Shown: positions 26,801 to 32,846 of the stretch, piece after piece
Numbering within the stretch: position 1 is the first letter of the stretch
Layout: every line of letters begins with the position of its first letter
Origin: Streptomyces sp. TG1A-8
GTDB taxonomy: Bacteria; Actinomycetota; Actinomycetes; Streptomycetales; Streptomycetaceae
Length of the DNA: 64,000 nt
Direction of reading: 5' to 3'
NCBI RefSeq assembly: GCF_030499535.1
Contig: NZ_JASTLB010000001.1
Location: 682,001 to 746,000 of the forward strand
Made by a program: the position numbers and the translations under genes
The notes under the pieces: model-generated
What the model saw: only the letters and a program-made list of their open reading frames with translations
The model's database searches: none
Told to the model about the DNA's origin: nothing

Positions 26801-28541
26801 CCCAGTCGACGTGGGGGGAGAGCGCCCGGGCGCACTCGGCGAGGCGCTGGGCGAACACCGGTTCGGCGGCGAGGAGTTCGGCGGCCATGCCGGCCCACTG
26901 GCTGCCCTGGCCGGGGAAGACGAGGACGGGCCGGTCGATGTCGCCGTTCACGGCGGTGGCGGGCAGGGCGGTGCGCAGGTCGCGCAGGGGGCGGTCGGTG
27001 TCCGTGCCGGAGGCCACGGCCCGGTACGCGTGGTGGGCCCGGGTGGTGAGCAGGGACCAGGCGGTGTCGACGGGGTCCGGCCGGTTGTCGCGGACGTGGC
27101 CGGCGAGGCGTTCGGCCTGGGCGCGCAGGGCTTCGGGGGTGCGGGCGGACAGCAGCCAGGGGACGACGGCGGGGGTGTCGCGGGCGGGGCGGGGCTCGGC
27201 GGCGGCCGGGACGGGTGCCGCTTCGAGGACCAGGTGGGCGTTGGTACCGCCCATCCCGAAGGAGGAGACGCCGGCGCGCAGCGGGCGGCCCGCCCGGGCC
27301 GGGGTCCAGGGGGCGGTCTCCAGCTGGACGCGGAGGTTGAGGGTGTCCAGGTCGATGGCGGGGTGGGCCTCGCGGTGGTTGAGCGTGGGCACGAGCCGGG
27401 CGTGCGACAGGCACAGGACGGTCTTGATCAGACCGGCGATGCCCGCGGCACCCTCCAGGTGGCCGATGTTGGTCTTCACCGACCCGACCGCGAGGGGTGC
27501 GGACCGGCCGGCCGCGGTGCCGAGGACGGCGCCGAGTGCGGCGGCCTCGACGGGGTCGCCGGCCCTGGTGCCGGTGCCGTGGAGCTCGACGTAGTCGATG
27601 TCGGCGGGGTCGACGTCGGCGCGGGCGCAGGCGGCGCGCAGGACGGCGGCCTGGGCGTCGGCGTCGGGGGTGGTGAGGCTGAGGCCGGTGCCGTCGTTGT
27701 TGACCGCGCCGCCGCGCACCACGGCGTGGACGTGGTCGCCGTCGGCGAGCGCGCGGGAGAGGAGCTTGAGGACGACGACTCCACCGCCCTCACCGCGTAC
27801 GTAGCCGTTGGCGCGCGCGTCGAAGGTGTGGCAGGCGCCGTCGGGGCTGAGGGCGCCGAACTGGGCGGCGGCCCGGGTGCTGTCGGGGCTGAGGTTGAGG
27901 TGGACGCCGCCGGCGAGGGCGAGGTCGCAGTCGCCGGAGCGGAGGCCGTCGCAGGCGAGGTGGACGGCGACGAGGGAGGAGGACTGGGCGCTGTCCACGG
28001 TCATGCTGGGGCCGTTGGCGCCCAGGACGTAGGACAGCCGGTTGGCGATGAGGGCGCGGTTGAGGCCGGTGAGGGTGTGGTGGCCGATTCCGTCCGGGCC
28101 CTGCCGGCGGACGACGTCGGCGTAGTCGCACACGTCGGCGCCCAGGAAGACGCCGGTGGCGCGCGGCGTTCCGGTGGGCGGGATGCCGGCGTTCTCCAGT
28201 GCCTCCCAGCCCAGTTCGAGGGCCAGCCGGGCCTGCGGGTCCATGGCGTCGGCCTCGCGGGGCGAGATGCCGAAGAAGGCGGCGTCGAAGTCGGCCGGCG
28301 CGGTGAGGTGGCCGGCCCGGTGGGGTGCGGTGGCGCCCCGGGGTGCCGGGTAGCCGTCGTGCGGTGCCCCGGCCCGGCGGTCCGCCGGGGTGTCGGTGAC
28401 CGCGCTGCGTCCTTGGCTGAGCAGTTCCCAGAAGGCGGCCGGGTCATCGGCTCCCGGCAGCCTGCACGCGAGGCCGACGACGGCCACGGGCTCGTGGCCC
28501 GGGGCGGTGGGGCGGGCGTCGGCGGGCACCGGCTCGGTCAT
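16032..28541 (-). CDS. type I modular polyketide synthase, loading module and modules 1-2
   Basis: A 4169-residue PKS that starts the polyketide chain. Domain order: KSQ(Q186)-AT(S630)-ACP(S966); KS1(C1200)-AT1(S1637)-KR1(Y2323)-ACP1(S2490); KS2(C2729)-AT2(S3166)-KR2(Y3865)-ACP2(S4040); then a C-terminal docking region ending DMFDLIDRELGIS. There is no N-terminal coiled coil, as expected for the first protein of an assembly line. I chose the ATG at 28541 because GGAG lies 8 nt upstream; an in-frame TTG at 28562 has no such site. The gene is first in a leftward operon with the second PKS gene (47-bp gap) and rmlA. All three ATs carry GHSQGE plus YASH. Large tracts of modules 1 and 2 are nearly identical in DNA, so assembly errors here are a real risk. 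Confidence 0.97.
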   Translation of the reverse strand: MTEPVPADARPTAPGHEPVAVVGLACRLPGADDPAAFWELLSQGRSAVTDTPADRRAGAPHDGYPAPRGATAPHRAGHLTAPADFDAAFFGISPREADAMDPQARLALELGWEALENAGIPPTGTPRATGVFLGADVCDYADVVRRQGPDGIGHHTLTGLNRALIANRLSYVLGANGPSMTVDSAQSSSLVAVHLACDGLRSGDCDLALAGGVHLNLSPDSTRAAAQFGALSPDGACHTFDARANGYVRGEGGGVVVLKLLSRALADGDHVHAVVRGGAVNNDGTGLSLTTPDADAQAAVLRAACARADVDPADIDYVELHGTGTRAGDPVEAAALGAVLGTAAGRSAPLAVGSVKTNIGHLEGAAGIAGLIKTVLCLSHARLVPTLNHREAHPAIDLDTLNLRVQLETAPWTPARAGRPLRAGVSSFGMGGTNAHLVLEAAPVPAAAEPRPARDTPAVVPWLLSARTPEALRAQAERLAGHVRDNRPDPVDTAWSLLTTRAHHAYRAVASGTDTDRPLRDLRTALPATAVNGDIDRPVLVFPGQGSQWAGMAAELLAAEPVFAQRLAECARALSPHVDWDPHAILRGDPGAPGLDRSDVVQPVLWAVMVSLAALWEEYGVRPAAVIGHSQGEIAAACVAGALSLEDAALVVALRSKVLVPLEGLSGMVSLALSEADTRRFIGRWGDRVTVAALNGPASVVVSTDAGTLTDLLATAEREQVRARRVGIDYASHSAHVEPAREEMLRLLAPITPRPPRIPFLSTVTGDWLRGPATDARYWYDNLRRPVLLEDAVRTLVAAGHGAFVEVSPHPVLTAPVQETVESAAGRDQAVVTGTLRRDDGGPARFQTALGALWTRGAAIDWTPAFGALAPRRVALPTYAFQRRRHWIGDVPAPAGRTTPAPAPAEASPAASAPDTTTGPAPAQPPALTADDALDLVRDSTAVVLGHPDPGGIDPQRSFKDLGIDSVTAVELRDRLNHLTGLPLPATAVYAYPTPSRLARHLSTAQDGTPDTGRATRPGGSRPGGEDEPIAIVSMGCRFPGGVRSPEDLWRLVSEEADAIAPFPADRGWDLDALFDDDPERSGTTYVRTGGFLDDATRFDAGFFGISPREATAMDPQQRLLLETAWETVERAGLDPRRLAATDTGVFVGATAPEYGPRLHEADAACEGHVLTGTTASVASGRIAYALGLEGPAVTVDTACSSSLVALHLAVRALRSGECSLALAAGATVMSSPGMFVEFSRQRGLAPDGRCKPFAAGADGTNWAEGVGVLLLERLSDARANGHRVLAVVRGSAVNQDGASNGLTAPNGPSQQRVIRAALADAGLSAADVDVVEAHGTGTKLGDPIEAQALLATYGQDRPAERPLWLGSVKSNIGHAQAASGMAGVIKMVQAMREGVLPRSLHADEPSPFVDWAEGAVELLAQSRPWEEGEGRPRRAGVSSFGISGTNAHVIIEAPEDDGASGASARAGDPRRETAALPLLVSARSERALTEQIRQVAGYVDTGNAHRVDVAWSLVSGRSAFEHRAVLVGGEPVVSGSVLASACSPVFVFPGQGAQWVGMAVELLDSSPVFAARFAECAGALEGFVGWSVFDVVRGVEGAPGLDRVDVVQPVLWAVMVSLAALWESFGVRPAAVVGHSQGEIAAACVSGALSVRDAARVVALRSGVLRALAGRGGMVSVALSRGAVEEFVRPWVGRVSVAAVNGPSSTVVSGDADALDELVVCAEESGVRVRRVEVDYASHSAHVEEVEGELARLLAPVQALVPRVPFLSTVTGRWVESAETDGGYWYRNLRQTVQLEPVIAQLVAEGHGAFLEMSPHPVLTVPVAETVEAAGSDAAVVGTLRRGQGGLERFYLSLGEAWTRGVGVDWTPAFEGLSPRRVELPTYPFQRQRFWLDAPKGAQAAADPVEDDFWRTVESGDPALLADALGVSPQEELKDVMPALAEWRRTRRERALVDGWRHRIVWRALPRPRSTRPDGAWLVVAPAGTGEEALVVALDSTLNDRGVETVVLTLDAADADRGRWADLLARTGADTPFTRVLSLLPLDVRPHPAREAVPTGLAATLTLVQALGDAEIEAPLWCVTRGAVGTGTDDAPSAPEQAATWGLGRTAALEYPRRWGGLADLPTEGTAAALPLLADAVAAGGAEDQVAVRNGTLFGRRLVQAPARAAARRAWRPRGTVLVTGGTGALGAHVARWLAGNGAEHLVLTGRRGDGPHLAELRATLEPYGTRVTAAACDMADRRAVAELVAHLADQGDPVRAVVHAAGVSVLGPLAETGVDDLAATFSGKVLGAAHLDAVLDPEQLDTVVHFSSISGTWGVAEHGAYAAANAVLDARAERRRAEGAPVLSVAWGPWAGGGMIAESVQGDLRRRGVPVIEPATAITGLQQALDHDDTFVALADVDWRRFAEVFTSVRPSPLLTELPAVRDASEQSADAPAQARSAALADIAALEPARRADALRGLVAAQVAATLGHTDAGALGAQAAFKEMGFDSLTAVALRDRLSRATGLKLPTTVVFDHPSITALAAFLHEQAFGGEQSDTSRSPAPATTRAADPGEEDEPIAIVSMGCRFPGGVRSPEDLWRLVSEEADAIAPFPADRGWDLEALYDADPDHLGTSYVRESGFLDDPAGFDAAFFGISPREATAMDPQQRLLLETTWEALERAGIDPRTLRGSTTGVYVGLTDQEYADRLRTASGENEGYLATGAAASVASGRIAYALGLEGPAVTVDTACSSSLVALHLAVRALRSGECGLAVAGAATVMSGPGAFVAFSRQRALAPDGRCKPFSRDADGFALSEGVGVLLLERLSDARANGHQVLAVVRGSAINQDGASNGLTAPNGPSQQRVIRAALADAGLSAADVDVVEAHGTGTKLGDPIEAQALLATYGQDRPAERPLWLGSVKSNIGHAQAASGMAGVIKMVQAMREGVLPRSLRAEEPSPFVDWAEGAVELLAQSRPWEEGEGRPRRAGVSSFGISGTNAHVIIEAPEDDGASGASARAGDPRRETAALPLLVSARSERALTEQIRQVAGYVDTGNAHRVDVAWSLVSGRSAFEHRAVLVGGEPVVSGSVLASACSPVFVFPGQGAQWVGMAVELLDSSPVFAARFAECAGALEGFVGWSVFDVVRGVEGAPELDRVDVVQPVLWAVMVSLAALWESFGVRPAAVVGHSQGEIAAACVSGALSVRDAARVVALRSGVLRALAGRGGMVSVALSRGAVEEFVRPWVGRVSVAAVNGPSSTVVSGDADALDELVVCAEESGVRVRRVEVDYASHSAHVEEVEGELARLLAPVQALVPRVPFLSTVTGRWVESAETDGGYWYRNLRQTVQLEPVIAQLVAEGHGAFLEMSPHPVLTVPVAETVEAAGSDAAVVGTLRRGQGGLERFYLSLGEAWARGVGVDWTPAFEGLSPRRVELPTYPFQRQRFWLDAPKGAQAAADPVEEEFWRTVREGDLGRFARTLGLADTEGLESLVPALAAWREGRRERATLDGWRYRVVWRPHTAPGTPPDADTAALDGTWLLAVPGHLEDDAFTTATHKTLEGAGARVVRFAVPGDRTDRVVLATRLAAAVPGTPLAGVLSLLPLDDRVDRRSATVPCGLLGSMALSQALADAGLDASLWSVTRGAVAVDAGTETPDPAQAAVWGLLRVAGLDDPGRFGGLVDLPASDAAEESLTHLLPLLGGPAGPGRETEYALRPGGTHVRRMVRSPLGARAGADAPWRPRGTVLITGGTGALGAHVARDLARAGAEHLLLAGRRGPDAPGAAELERELASHGCAVTVAACDVADRGALARLLDSVPDGFPLTAVVHTAGAVDRARPLAEMTDEEAIALMEAKVTGARNLHDLLAGQPLDAFVLFSSGAGVWGNGGQAPYAGANAFLDALAERRRAEGLPATAIAWGAWAGGGMVDEEVGEQLLRRGVPAMEPRLAVRALRDAVTARDTALVVADIRWDRFVAAYCAHGHRPLIDEVPEARELTAAGRAGDPDPGARSGDDTGNELLRELAALPEARRRRRLVDLVRTHVSAVLGLGPGDAVKAARAFRDMGFDSLTAVELRNRLGAALGAKLSATVVFDHPTPRALADHLAAELLPEPDHGPDPAATGAGGTDPRLRDVEAAYRDATGPAERQALVDALRTLLDTWAAPEPADEPEHTAVDEELAGASDQDMFDLIDRELGIS
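18294..19321 (-). repeat. AT repeat block, copy in module 2
   Basis: Matches the module 1 copy except for very few changes (for example Glu for Gly in APELDR). Identity with module 1 runs on rightward through the KS-AT linker to about 19735 and resumes in the KS. Identity with module 3 runs on leftward to about 17990. Confidence 0.95.
20881..25470 (-). other. PKS module 1: KS-AT(methylmalonyl)-KR-ACP
   Basis: KS1 has DTACSSS (C1200). AT1 has GHSQGE and YASH (methylmalonyl). KR1 lacks LDD, has Trp in GTWGVAEHGAY and His three residues before Tyr2323, so it is A2-type (epimerised methyl, L-hydroxyl). Its catalytic Lys, Ser, Tyr and Asn are all present, so it should be active. The ACP serine is S2490 in GFDSL. 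Confidence 0.9.
22881..23908 (-). repeat. AT repeat block, copy in module 1
   Basis: Fourth copy of the 1028-bp AT block. The flanking loading AT (about 26000-26950) does not belong to this repeat family: it has different sequence and ordinary C-ending codon use, although it has the same methylmalonyl motifs. Confidence 0.95.
25471..28541 (-). other. PKS loading module: KSQ-AT(methylmalonyl)-ACP
   Basis: The KS active-site motif reads TVDSAQSSS, with Gln186 in place of Cys. This is the KSQ form, which decarboxylates the ACP-bound extender to make the starter. The loading AT has GHSQGE and YASH at about residue 729, so methylmalonyl-CoA is loaded and a propionyl starter results (established for KSQ macrolide synthases). 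The ACP serine is S966 in GIDSV. A Pro/Ala-rich linker joins the AT and ACP. Confidence 0.94.
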
Positions 28542-28894
28542 CGATGGCACTCCAAACACCAAGGGCAGGGGCAGCCCTCACGGTGGCATGCGGTGACGTG
28601 CGGTGGACGGCCCGGCGGAATGCTCTAGGGAAATGTCTAGGCGGCTCGGCGGCCATTGCCGCGGGCGTTCCCGCGCCGCGGATCGGGCGCCGCAATTCCG
28701 TCGCACATAGCCGGTCCGGGAACCGGGCGCAAGAGCGGGACTCTAGGCGCATGCTGGAATTACCGGGGGCAGGATCGCCGGGTGGCCGTCGGGTGCCGTC
28801 GCATTCGCGCGGACGGCGCGGAACGGGGTTTTCCCGCCGGTGGGCCGCGCTCGTGGCCGTGGCCGTGCTGCCGGTGAGAGAAGAGGGCGGAAGG
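28542..28894. promoter_or_regulatory. divergent control region between PKS operon and sugar genes
   Basis: This 353-bp gap separates the leftward PKS operon from the rightward deoxysugar genes and should hold both promoters. The hexamer TCTAGG occurs three times (28624-28629, 28636-28641, 28742-28747); the first two start 12 bp apart, on the side of the PKS start. CTAG is rare in such DNA, so this could be a binding site for a pathway regulator (inference). No clear -35/-10 pair could be assigned. Confidence 0.45.
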
Positions 28895-30277
28895 ATGACC
28901 GCGACGACCCTGCTGAGGCCGTCCCGTTCCGAGGAGTTGCGCATCCGGTCCCGGCTGGCCGCGTCCGCCGCGGCCCGCGACGGCGGAGTGCTGAGCAACG
29001 CCCGGCTCGCCGAGTGGCTCGAGGACCGGCGCCGGGCACAGGCGCAGCGCGTGGAGCGGGTGCCGTTCGCCGAACTTGCCGGCTGGGGGTTCGACGAGGA
29101 GACCGGTGACCTGCGGCACCGCAGCGGGCGGTTCTTCACCGTGCACGGGCTGCGGGTGCGCTCGGACTTCGGCCCGGTGGCGGAGTGGGACCAGCCGATC
29201 ATCGACCAGCCGGAGATCGGGATCCTCGGCATCGCGCTGCGCGACTTCGACGGCGTGCCGCACCTGCTGATGCAGGCGAAGTCGGAGCCCGGCAACGTCA
29301 ACGGTGTGCAGCTGTCGCCGACGGTGCAGGCGACGCGGAGCAACTACACCCGTGTGCACGGCGGTTCGGCTGTCCCGTACCTGGACTGCTTCCGGCGCCC
29401 CCGGCCGGGCTCGGTCGTGGCCGACGTGCTGCAGTCCGAGCAGGGCTCGTGGTTCCTGCGCAAACGGAACCGCAACATGATCGTCGAGGTCGGGCCGGAG
29501 GTGGAGGCGGGCGAGGACTTCGCCTGGCTGACGCTGGGTCAGGTCAACGCGCTGCTCGGCGCGGACGACACCGTGAACATGGACGCCCGGACGGTGCTGT
29601 CGTGCCTGCCGGACTGGCGGCAGGACGCCGGCGGCGCGGACCGGGCCCTGCACACGGACACGGAGGTCCGCAGCTGGATCACGCGGCGGCGGGCCGAGCA
29701 CGAGGTCGTCGCCGCGCCGGTCGGGCTGGCGCGGCTGCGGGGCTGGCACCGCGACGAGCGGGCGGTCTCCCACGAGCGCGGTCAGCACTTCAGCGTGGTG
29801 GCGGTCGACGTGGCCTCGGGCCGGCGCGAGGTGCCCGCCTGGTCCCAGCCGCTGCTGCAACCGCACGGGGTGGGGCTGGCGGCGCTGTTCGTGCGCCGGG
29901 TGGACGGGGTGCCGCACGCACTGCTGCGGGCCCGCGCCGAGGCGGGCTTCGCGACGGTGGCGGAACTGGGGCCCACGGTGCAGTGCACGCCGGAGAACTA
30001 CGCGCACCTGCCCGAGGAGGTTCGGCCCCCGTACCTGGCCGAGGCGCTCGCGTGGCGGGAGAAGGCGGTGTACGACGTGGTCCAGTCGGAGGAGGGGGGC
30101 CGCTTCCTGCACGCGCGCAGCCACTACGCGGTCATCGAGGTGGAGGACGCGCTGCCTCTCGTCTCGGACGAGTTCCAGTGGGTGTCCCGTCCTCAGATCG
30201 AGGACCTGCTGCGCTACAGCCATCATCTGAACGTGCAGGCCAGGACGCTGGTCGCGGCCCTGAGGACACTGTCGTGA
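28895..30277 (+). CDS. NDP-hexose 2,3-dehydratase
   Basis: Removes water across C2-C3 of dTDP-4-keto-6-deoxyglucose, the first step of 2-deoxygenation in 2,6-dideoxysugars (TylX3/OleV/EryBVI family). The 460-aa protein is an internal duplication typical of the family: each half has an RSGRFFTV or RGQHFSVV strand, a W(D/S)QP(I/L)(I/L)xQPxxG motif, a GVPHxLxxAxxE segment and a (S/G)PTVQxTxxNY segment (first half about residues 75-150, second about 285-370). The ATG at 28895 follows a GAGGGCGGAAGG purine run. The stop overlaps the next gene by 4 bp (GTGA), which indicates translational coupling. It supplies the 3,4-diketo intermediate to that gene. Confidence 0.93.
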   Translation: MTATTLLRPSRSEELRIRSRLAASAAARDGGVLSNARLAEWLEDRRRAQAQRVERVPFAELAGWGFDEETGDLRHRSGRFFTVHGLRVRSDFGPVAEWDQPIIDQPEIGILGIALRDFDGVPHLLMQAKSEPGNVNGVQLSPTVQATRSNYTRVHGGSAVPYLDCFRRPRPGSVVADVLQSEQGSWFLRKRNRNMIVEVGPEVEAGEDFAWLTLGQVNALLGADDTVNMDARTVLSCLPDWRQDAGGADRALHTDTEVRSWITRRRAEHEVVAAPVGLARLRGWHRDERAVSHERGQHFSVVAVDVASGRREVPAWSQPLLQPHGVGLAALFVRRVDGVPHALLRARAEAGFATVAELGPTVQCTPENYAHLPEEVRPPYLAEALAWREKAVYDVVQSEEGGRFLHARSHYAVIEVEDALPLVSDEFQWVSRPQIEDLLRYSHHLNVQARTLVAALRTLS

Positions 30278-31272
30278 CCGGGCGCGGGGAGCCCGTGCGG
30301 CTGGGGGTGGTGGGCACCTCGTCGATCGCGTGGCGCCGGGTGCTGCCCACCGCGGCGGCAGCCCCCGAGGTGGAAGTCGTCGCCGTGGCCGGGCGTTCGC
30401 CGCACAAGACGGAACGGTTCGCCGGACGGTTCGGGTGCGCGGCGGAGGAGAGCGAGGAGACGCTGCTGGCCCGGCCGGACGTGGAGGCGGTCTACATCTC
30501 GACGCCGACCGCCCTGCACCACGCGTCGGCGGAGCGCGCACTGCTGGCGGGCAAGCACGTCCTGGTGGAGAAGCCGGCCGGCGTGGACGCCGCCGAGGCC
30601 CGTGCCCTGGCCGGGCTGGCCGCGGAGCGCGGGCTGGTGCTGCGGGAGAACTTCATGTTCCTGCACCATCCGCAGCACGACTTCGTCAGGGACCTGGTGG
30701 ACCGCGGGCGGCTCGGCCGGCTCGCCTCCTTCCGGGCGGCGTTCTGCATCCCGCCGCTGCCCTCCGACGACATCCGCCACGACCCGGCGCTCGGTGGCGG
30801 GGCGCTCCTCGACGTCGGGGTGTACCCCCTGCGGGCCGCGGCCCTGCTGCTCGGCCCGGAACTGCGGGTGGCCGGGGCCACGCTGCGCACCCGGGCCTCG
30901 GACGGACTGGACCTGTCCGGGCAGGCGCTCCTGGTGTCACGGACGGGTGTGCTGGCCGAGGTCGCCTTCGGGTTCGAGCACGCCTACGCCTCCACCTACA
31001 CCCTGTGGGGGGACCGGGCGCGGGTGACGGTGCCCTGGGCGTTCACCCCGCCCCCCGCCCACCGTCCCGAGGTCGTCCTGGAGGAGCAGGACCACGAGGA
31101 GCGGTTCACCCTTCCGGCGGCCGACCAGTTGGCCTCGTGCCTGGCCGGGTTCGCCGATGCGGTACGCCGTGGCGGGGAACGGCGGACCGCGGCGTCACCC
31201 GCCGCCGCCGTCGCGGCGATGGAGGTGGTCGACGCGGTGCGCGAGACGGCGCTGAGAGTGCCCGTCGGCTGA
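30274..31272 (+). CDS. NDP-hexose 3-ketoreductase (Gfo/Idh/MocA family)
   Basis: A 332-aa NAD(P)H oxidoreductase that reduces the C3 ketone left by the 2,3-dehydratase to give dTDP-4-keto-2,6-dideoxyhexose (TylC1/OleW family). The N-terminal Rossmann motif LGVVGTSSIAWRRVLP is followed by VAGRSPHKTERFAGRFG, STPTALHH and the family motif VEKPAGV (about residues 90-96). The C-terminal half is the Gfo/Idh/MocA alpha/beta domain with GGGALLDVGVYPLRAA. The GTG start overlaps the upstream stop. Whether the new C3 hydroxyl is axial or equatorial cannot be told from motifs. The 4,6-dehydratase, C4 reductase and glycosyltransferase are not in the window. Confidence 0.92.
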   Translation: MTGRGEPVRLGVVGTSSIAWRRVLPTAAAAPEVEVVAVAGRSPHKTERFAGRFGCAAEESEETLLARPDVEAVYISTPTALHHASAERALLAGKHVLVEKPAGVDAAEARALAGLAAERGLVLRENFMFLHHPQHDFVRDLVDRGRLGRLASFRAAFCIPPLPSDDIRHDPALGGGALLDVGVYPLRAAALLLGPELRVAGATLRTRASDGLDLSGQALLVSRTGVLAEVAFGFEHAYASTYTLWGDRARVTVPWAFTPPPAHRPEVVLEEQDHEERFTLPAADQLASCLAGFADAVRRGGERRTAASPAAAVAAMEVVDAVRETALRVPVG

Positions 31273-31315
31273 GCGGGGTCGCCCGGGCGCGGCGGGACAG
31301 GACAACCGGAACACG

Positions 31316-31326
31316 ATCAGGCTGAT
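31316..31326. promoter_or_regulatory. palindrome before TetR gene, possible autoregulatory operator
   Basis: ATCAG-G-CTGAT is a perfect 5-bp inverted repeat about a single central base, ending 8 bp before the TetR start codon. The position suits an operator for the regulator's own promoter. It is short, so chance is possible. Confidence 0.35.
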
Positions 31327-31334
31327 TTGAATAG

Positions 31335-31955
31335 ATGATGGCCAAGGCAGCTCAGGCGAACGCTCGTACTTTCACCCAAAAGGCACGGAGGGCCCAGATA
31401 ATTGAGGCAGCCATCGAGACCCTGGCCGAAGCCGGTTATGCGAAGGCCACCTTCAGCAGGATTTCCCAGCAGGCCGAACTGTGCAGCACGGGCCTGATCT
31501 CGTACCACTTCTCCGGTAAGCCGGAGCTCCTGCGCGAGGCCGCCCGCACCATCGTGGCGCAGGCCGAATCGGTGGCGGGCTCGCGCATCGGCACGGAGCG
31601 CACCTACCGCGGGAAGCTCAACGCGTACATCGCGGCCAGCTTCGAGTTCGTCGTCCGGTATCCGGTCCACACGCGGGCGCTGACGGAGATCGTGGCGATG
31701 ATCCGCGACCGGCGCATCACGGGCCTGGACGAGGTCGAGCACACCCTCATGTCCGTGGACCGTCTGGCGAGCCTGCTCGAACGCGGGCGCAGAGCGGGCG
31801 AGTTCGGTACCTTCGACAGCCTCGCGATGGCCCTCGCCATCCGCGGTGCCATCGACAACGTCCTGTGCCACCACTTCCGTACGGCGGAAGTCGACCTGAA
31901 CCACTGTGCCCGGGAGCTGACGACCATGTTCGACCGCTGCACCCGGCCAGCCTGA
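31335..31955 (+). CDS. TetR-family transcriptional regulator
   Basis: A 206-aa repressor-type protein. Residues about 15-60 form the TetR DNA-binding domain (RRAQIIEAAIETLAEAGY, then the helix-turn-helix ATFSRISQQAELCSTGLISY followed by HFSGKPELL). The rest is the all-helical ligand/dimer domain (YIAASFEFVVRYPVHTRALTE). Two ATG codons stand side by side (31335, 31338) and there is no clear ribosome site, so the message may be leaderless (inference). The VC0807-like membrane protein follows 53 bp downstream and is a likely target. It sits at the outer edge of the polyketide cluster, so it may or may not belong to it. Confidence 0.88.
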   Translation: MMAKAAQANARTFTQKARRAQIIEAAIETLAEAGYAKATFSRISQQAELCSTGLISYHFSGKPELLREAARTIVAQAESVAGSRIGTERTYRGKLNAYIAASFEFVVRYPVHTRALTEIVAMIRDRRITGLDEVEHTLMSVDRLASLLERGRRAGEFGTFDSLAMALAIRGAIDNVLCHHFRTAEVDLNHCARELTTMFDRCTRPA

Positions 31956-32008
31956 CATCCGGCTGCGGCCGGCGCGCGGCCTCCGGGCCTTCCACAGGGA
32001 GCACGTTC

Positions 32009-32767
32009 ATGAAACCCCCCACGTCCCGTCCCGACTCGCCGGCCTCCCCCGCGGCCCACGGCGAGGACGACCACTCCGCGTCCGACAGCGCCCCCTCGTC
32101 CCGCTGGGGCTTCGTGGTGACGGTGGTCTGCGACATCGCCCTGCCCGTCGGGCTCTACTACCTGCTGCGTGCCGCCGGCGCGTCGGAGATCGTCGCCCTG
32201 CTGCTGAGCGGTTCCGCACCCGCCCTGCACGCGCTGTACTCCGCCGTCCGCCACCGCAGGGTGGACGCCGTCGGCGTGTTCACCCTCGCCCTGCTGCTGC
32301 TGAGCGCCGGGGCCTCCCTGCTCACCTCCGATCCGCGGATCGCCCTGGCCCGCAACGGGCTGTTCACCGCGCTCGCCGGTGTCTGGCTGCTGGTCACCCT
32401 GTTCATGGCGCGTCCCTTCACCTACCTGGCGCTGCGCACCCTGGTGCAGGGCCGGGCGGACCTGCTGGAGCGGCTGTGGACGTCCGACGCGGCCTTTCGC
32501 CGGGTGTGGCGCGCGCTGACCGTGCTGTGGGGGGTGGGGCTGCTGTGCGACGCGGCGGTGCGGCTGGTGATGGCCTACACGCTGCCCGTCGACACCGTGC
32601 CGGCGCTGGACGCGGGCCTGTACGCCGTGTCCTGGGTCGTGCTGCAGATCATCACCCAGGTCGTGCTGTTCCGCACCGGAACCCTCAAGAAGGTTTTCGG
32701 TGATCTGCGTCCGGGCCACCGCTCCTCCCGCGGCACGCCGGACGCGTCACCGGACACCCGCCCCTGA
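32009..32767 (+). CDS. VC0807-like integral membrane protein
   Basis: A 252-aa membrane protein with a hydrophilic N-terminus (about 35 residues, rich in Ser/Pro/Asp) followed by about six hydrophobic segments (for example VVCDIALPVGLYYLL, AVGVFTLALLLLSAGASLL, NGLFTALAGVWLLVTLFM, YAVSWVVLQIITQVVLF). A basic C-terminal tail is probably cytoplasmic. The pattern resembles the VC0807 family, whose function is unknown. GGGAG precedes the ATG at 32009 with good spacing. It lies downstream of a TetR gene in the same direction, a common arrangement for a regulated transporter or resistance protein, but transport is not shown by any motif. Confidence 0.72.
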   Translation: MKPPTSRPDSPASPAAHGEDDHSASDSAPSSRWGFVVTVVCDIALPVGLYYLLRAAGASEIVALLLSGSAPALHALYSAVRHRRVDAVGVFTLALLLLSAGASLLTSDPRIALARNGLFTALAGVWLLVTLFMARPFTYLALRTLVQGRADLLERLWTSDAAFRRVWRALTVLWGVGLLCDAAVRLVMAYTLPVDTVPALDAGLYAVSWVVLQIITQVVLFRTGTLKKVFGDLRPGHRSSRGTPDASPDTRP

Positions 32768-32846
32768 CCGTGCGCCCGGCCGACGTGCCGCCGGCGTGGG
32801 GCCGCGCCCCGGACGCGGGTGCCGCCGAGCCGGACGGTCGTGCCGG

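Noticed and set aside
28542..28562. TTG start at 28562 for the first PKS gene
   Set aside because: The ATG at 28541 has GGAG at the right distance and gives a normal KS start; the extra seven residues have no support.
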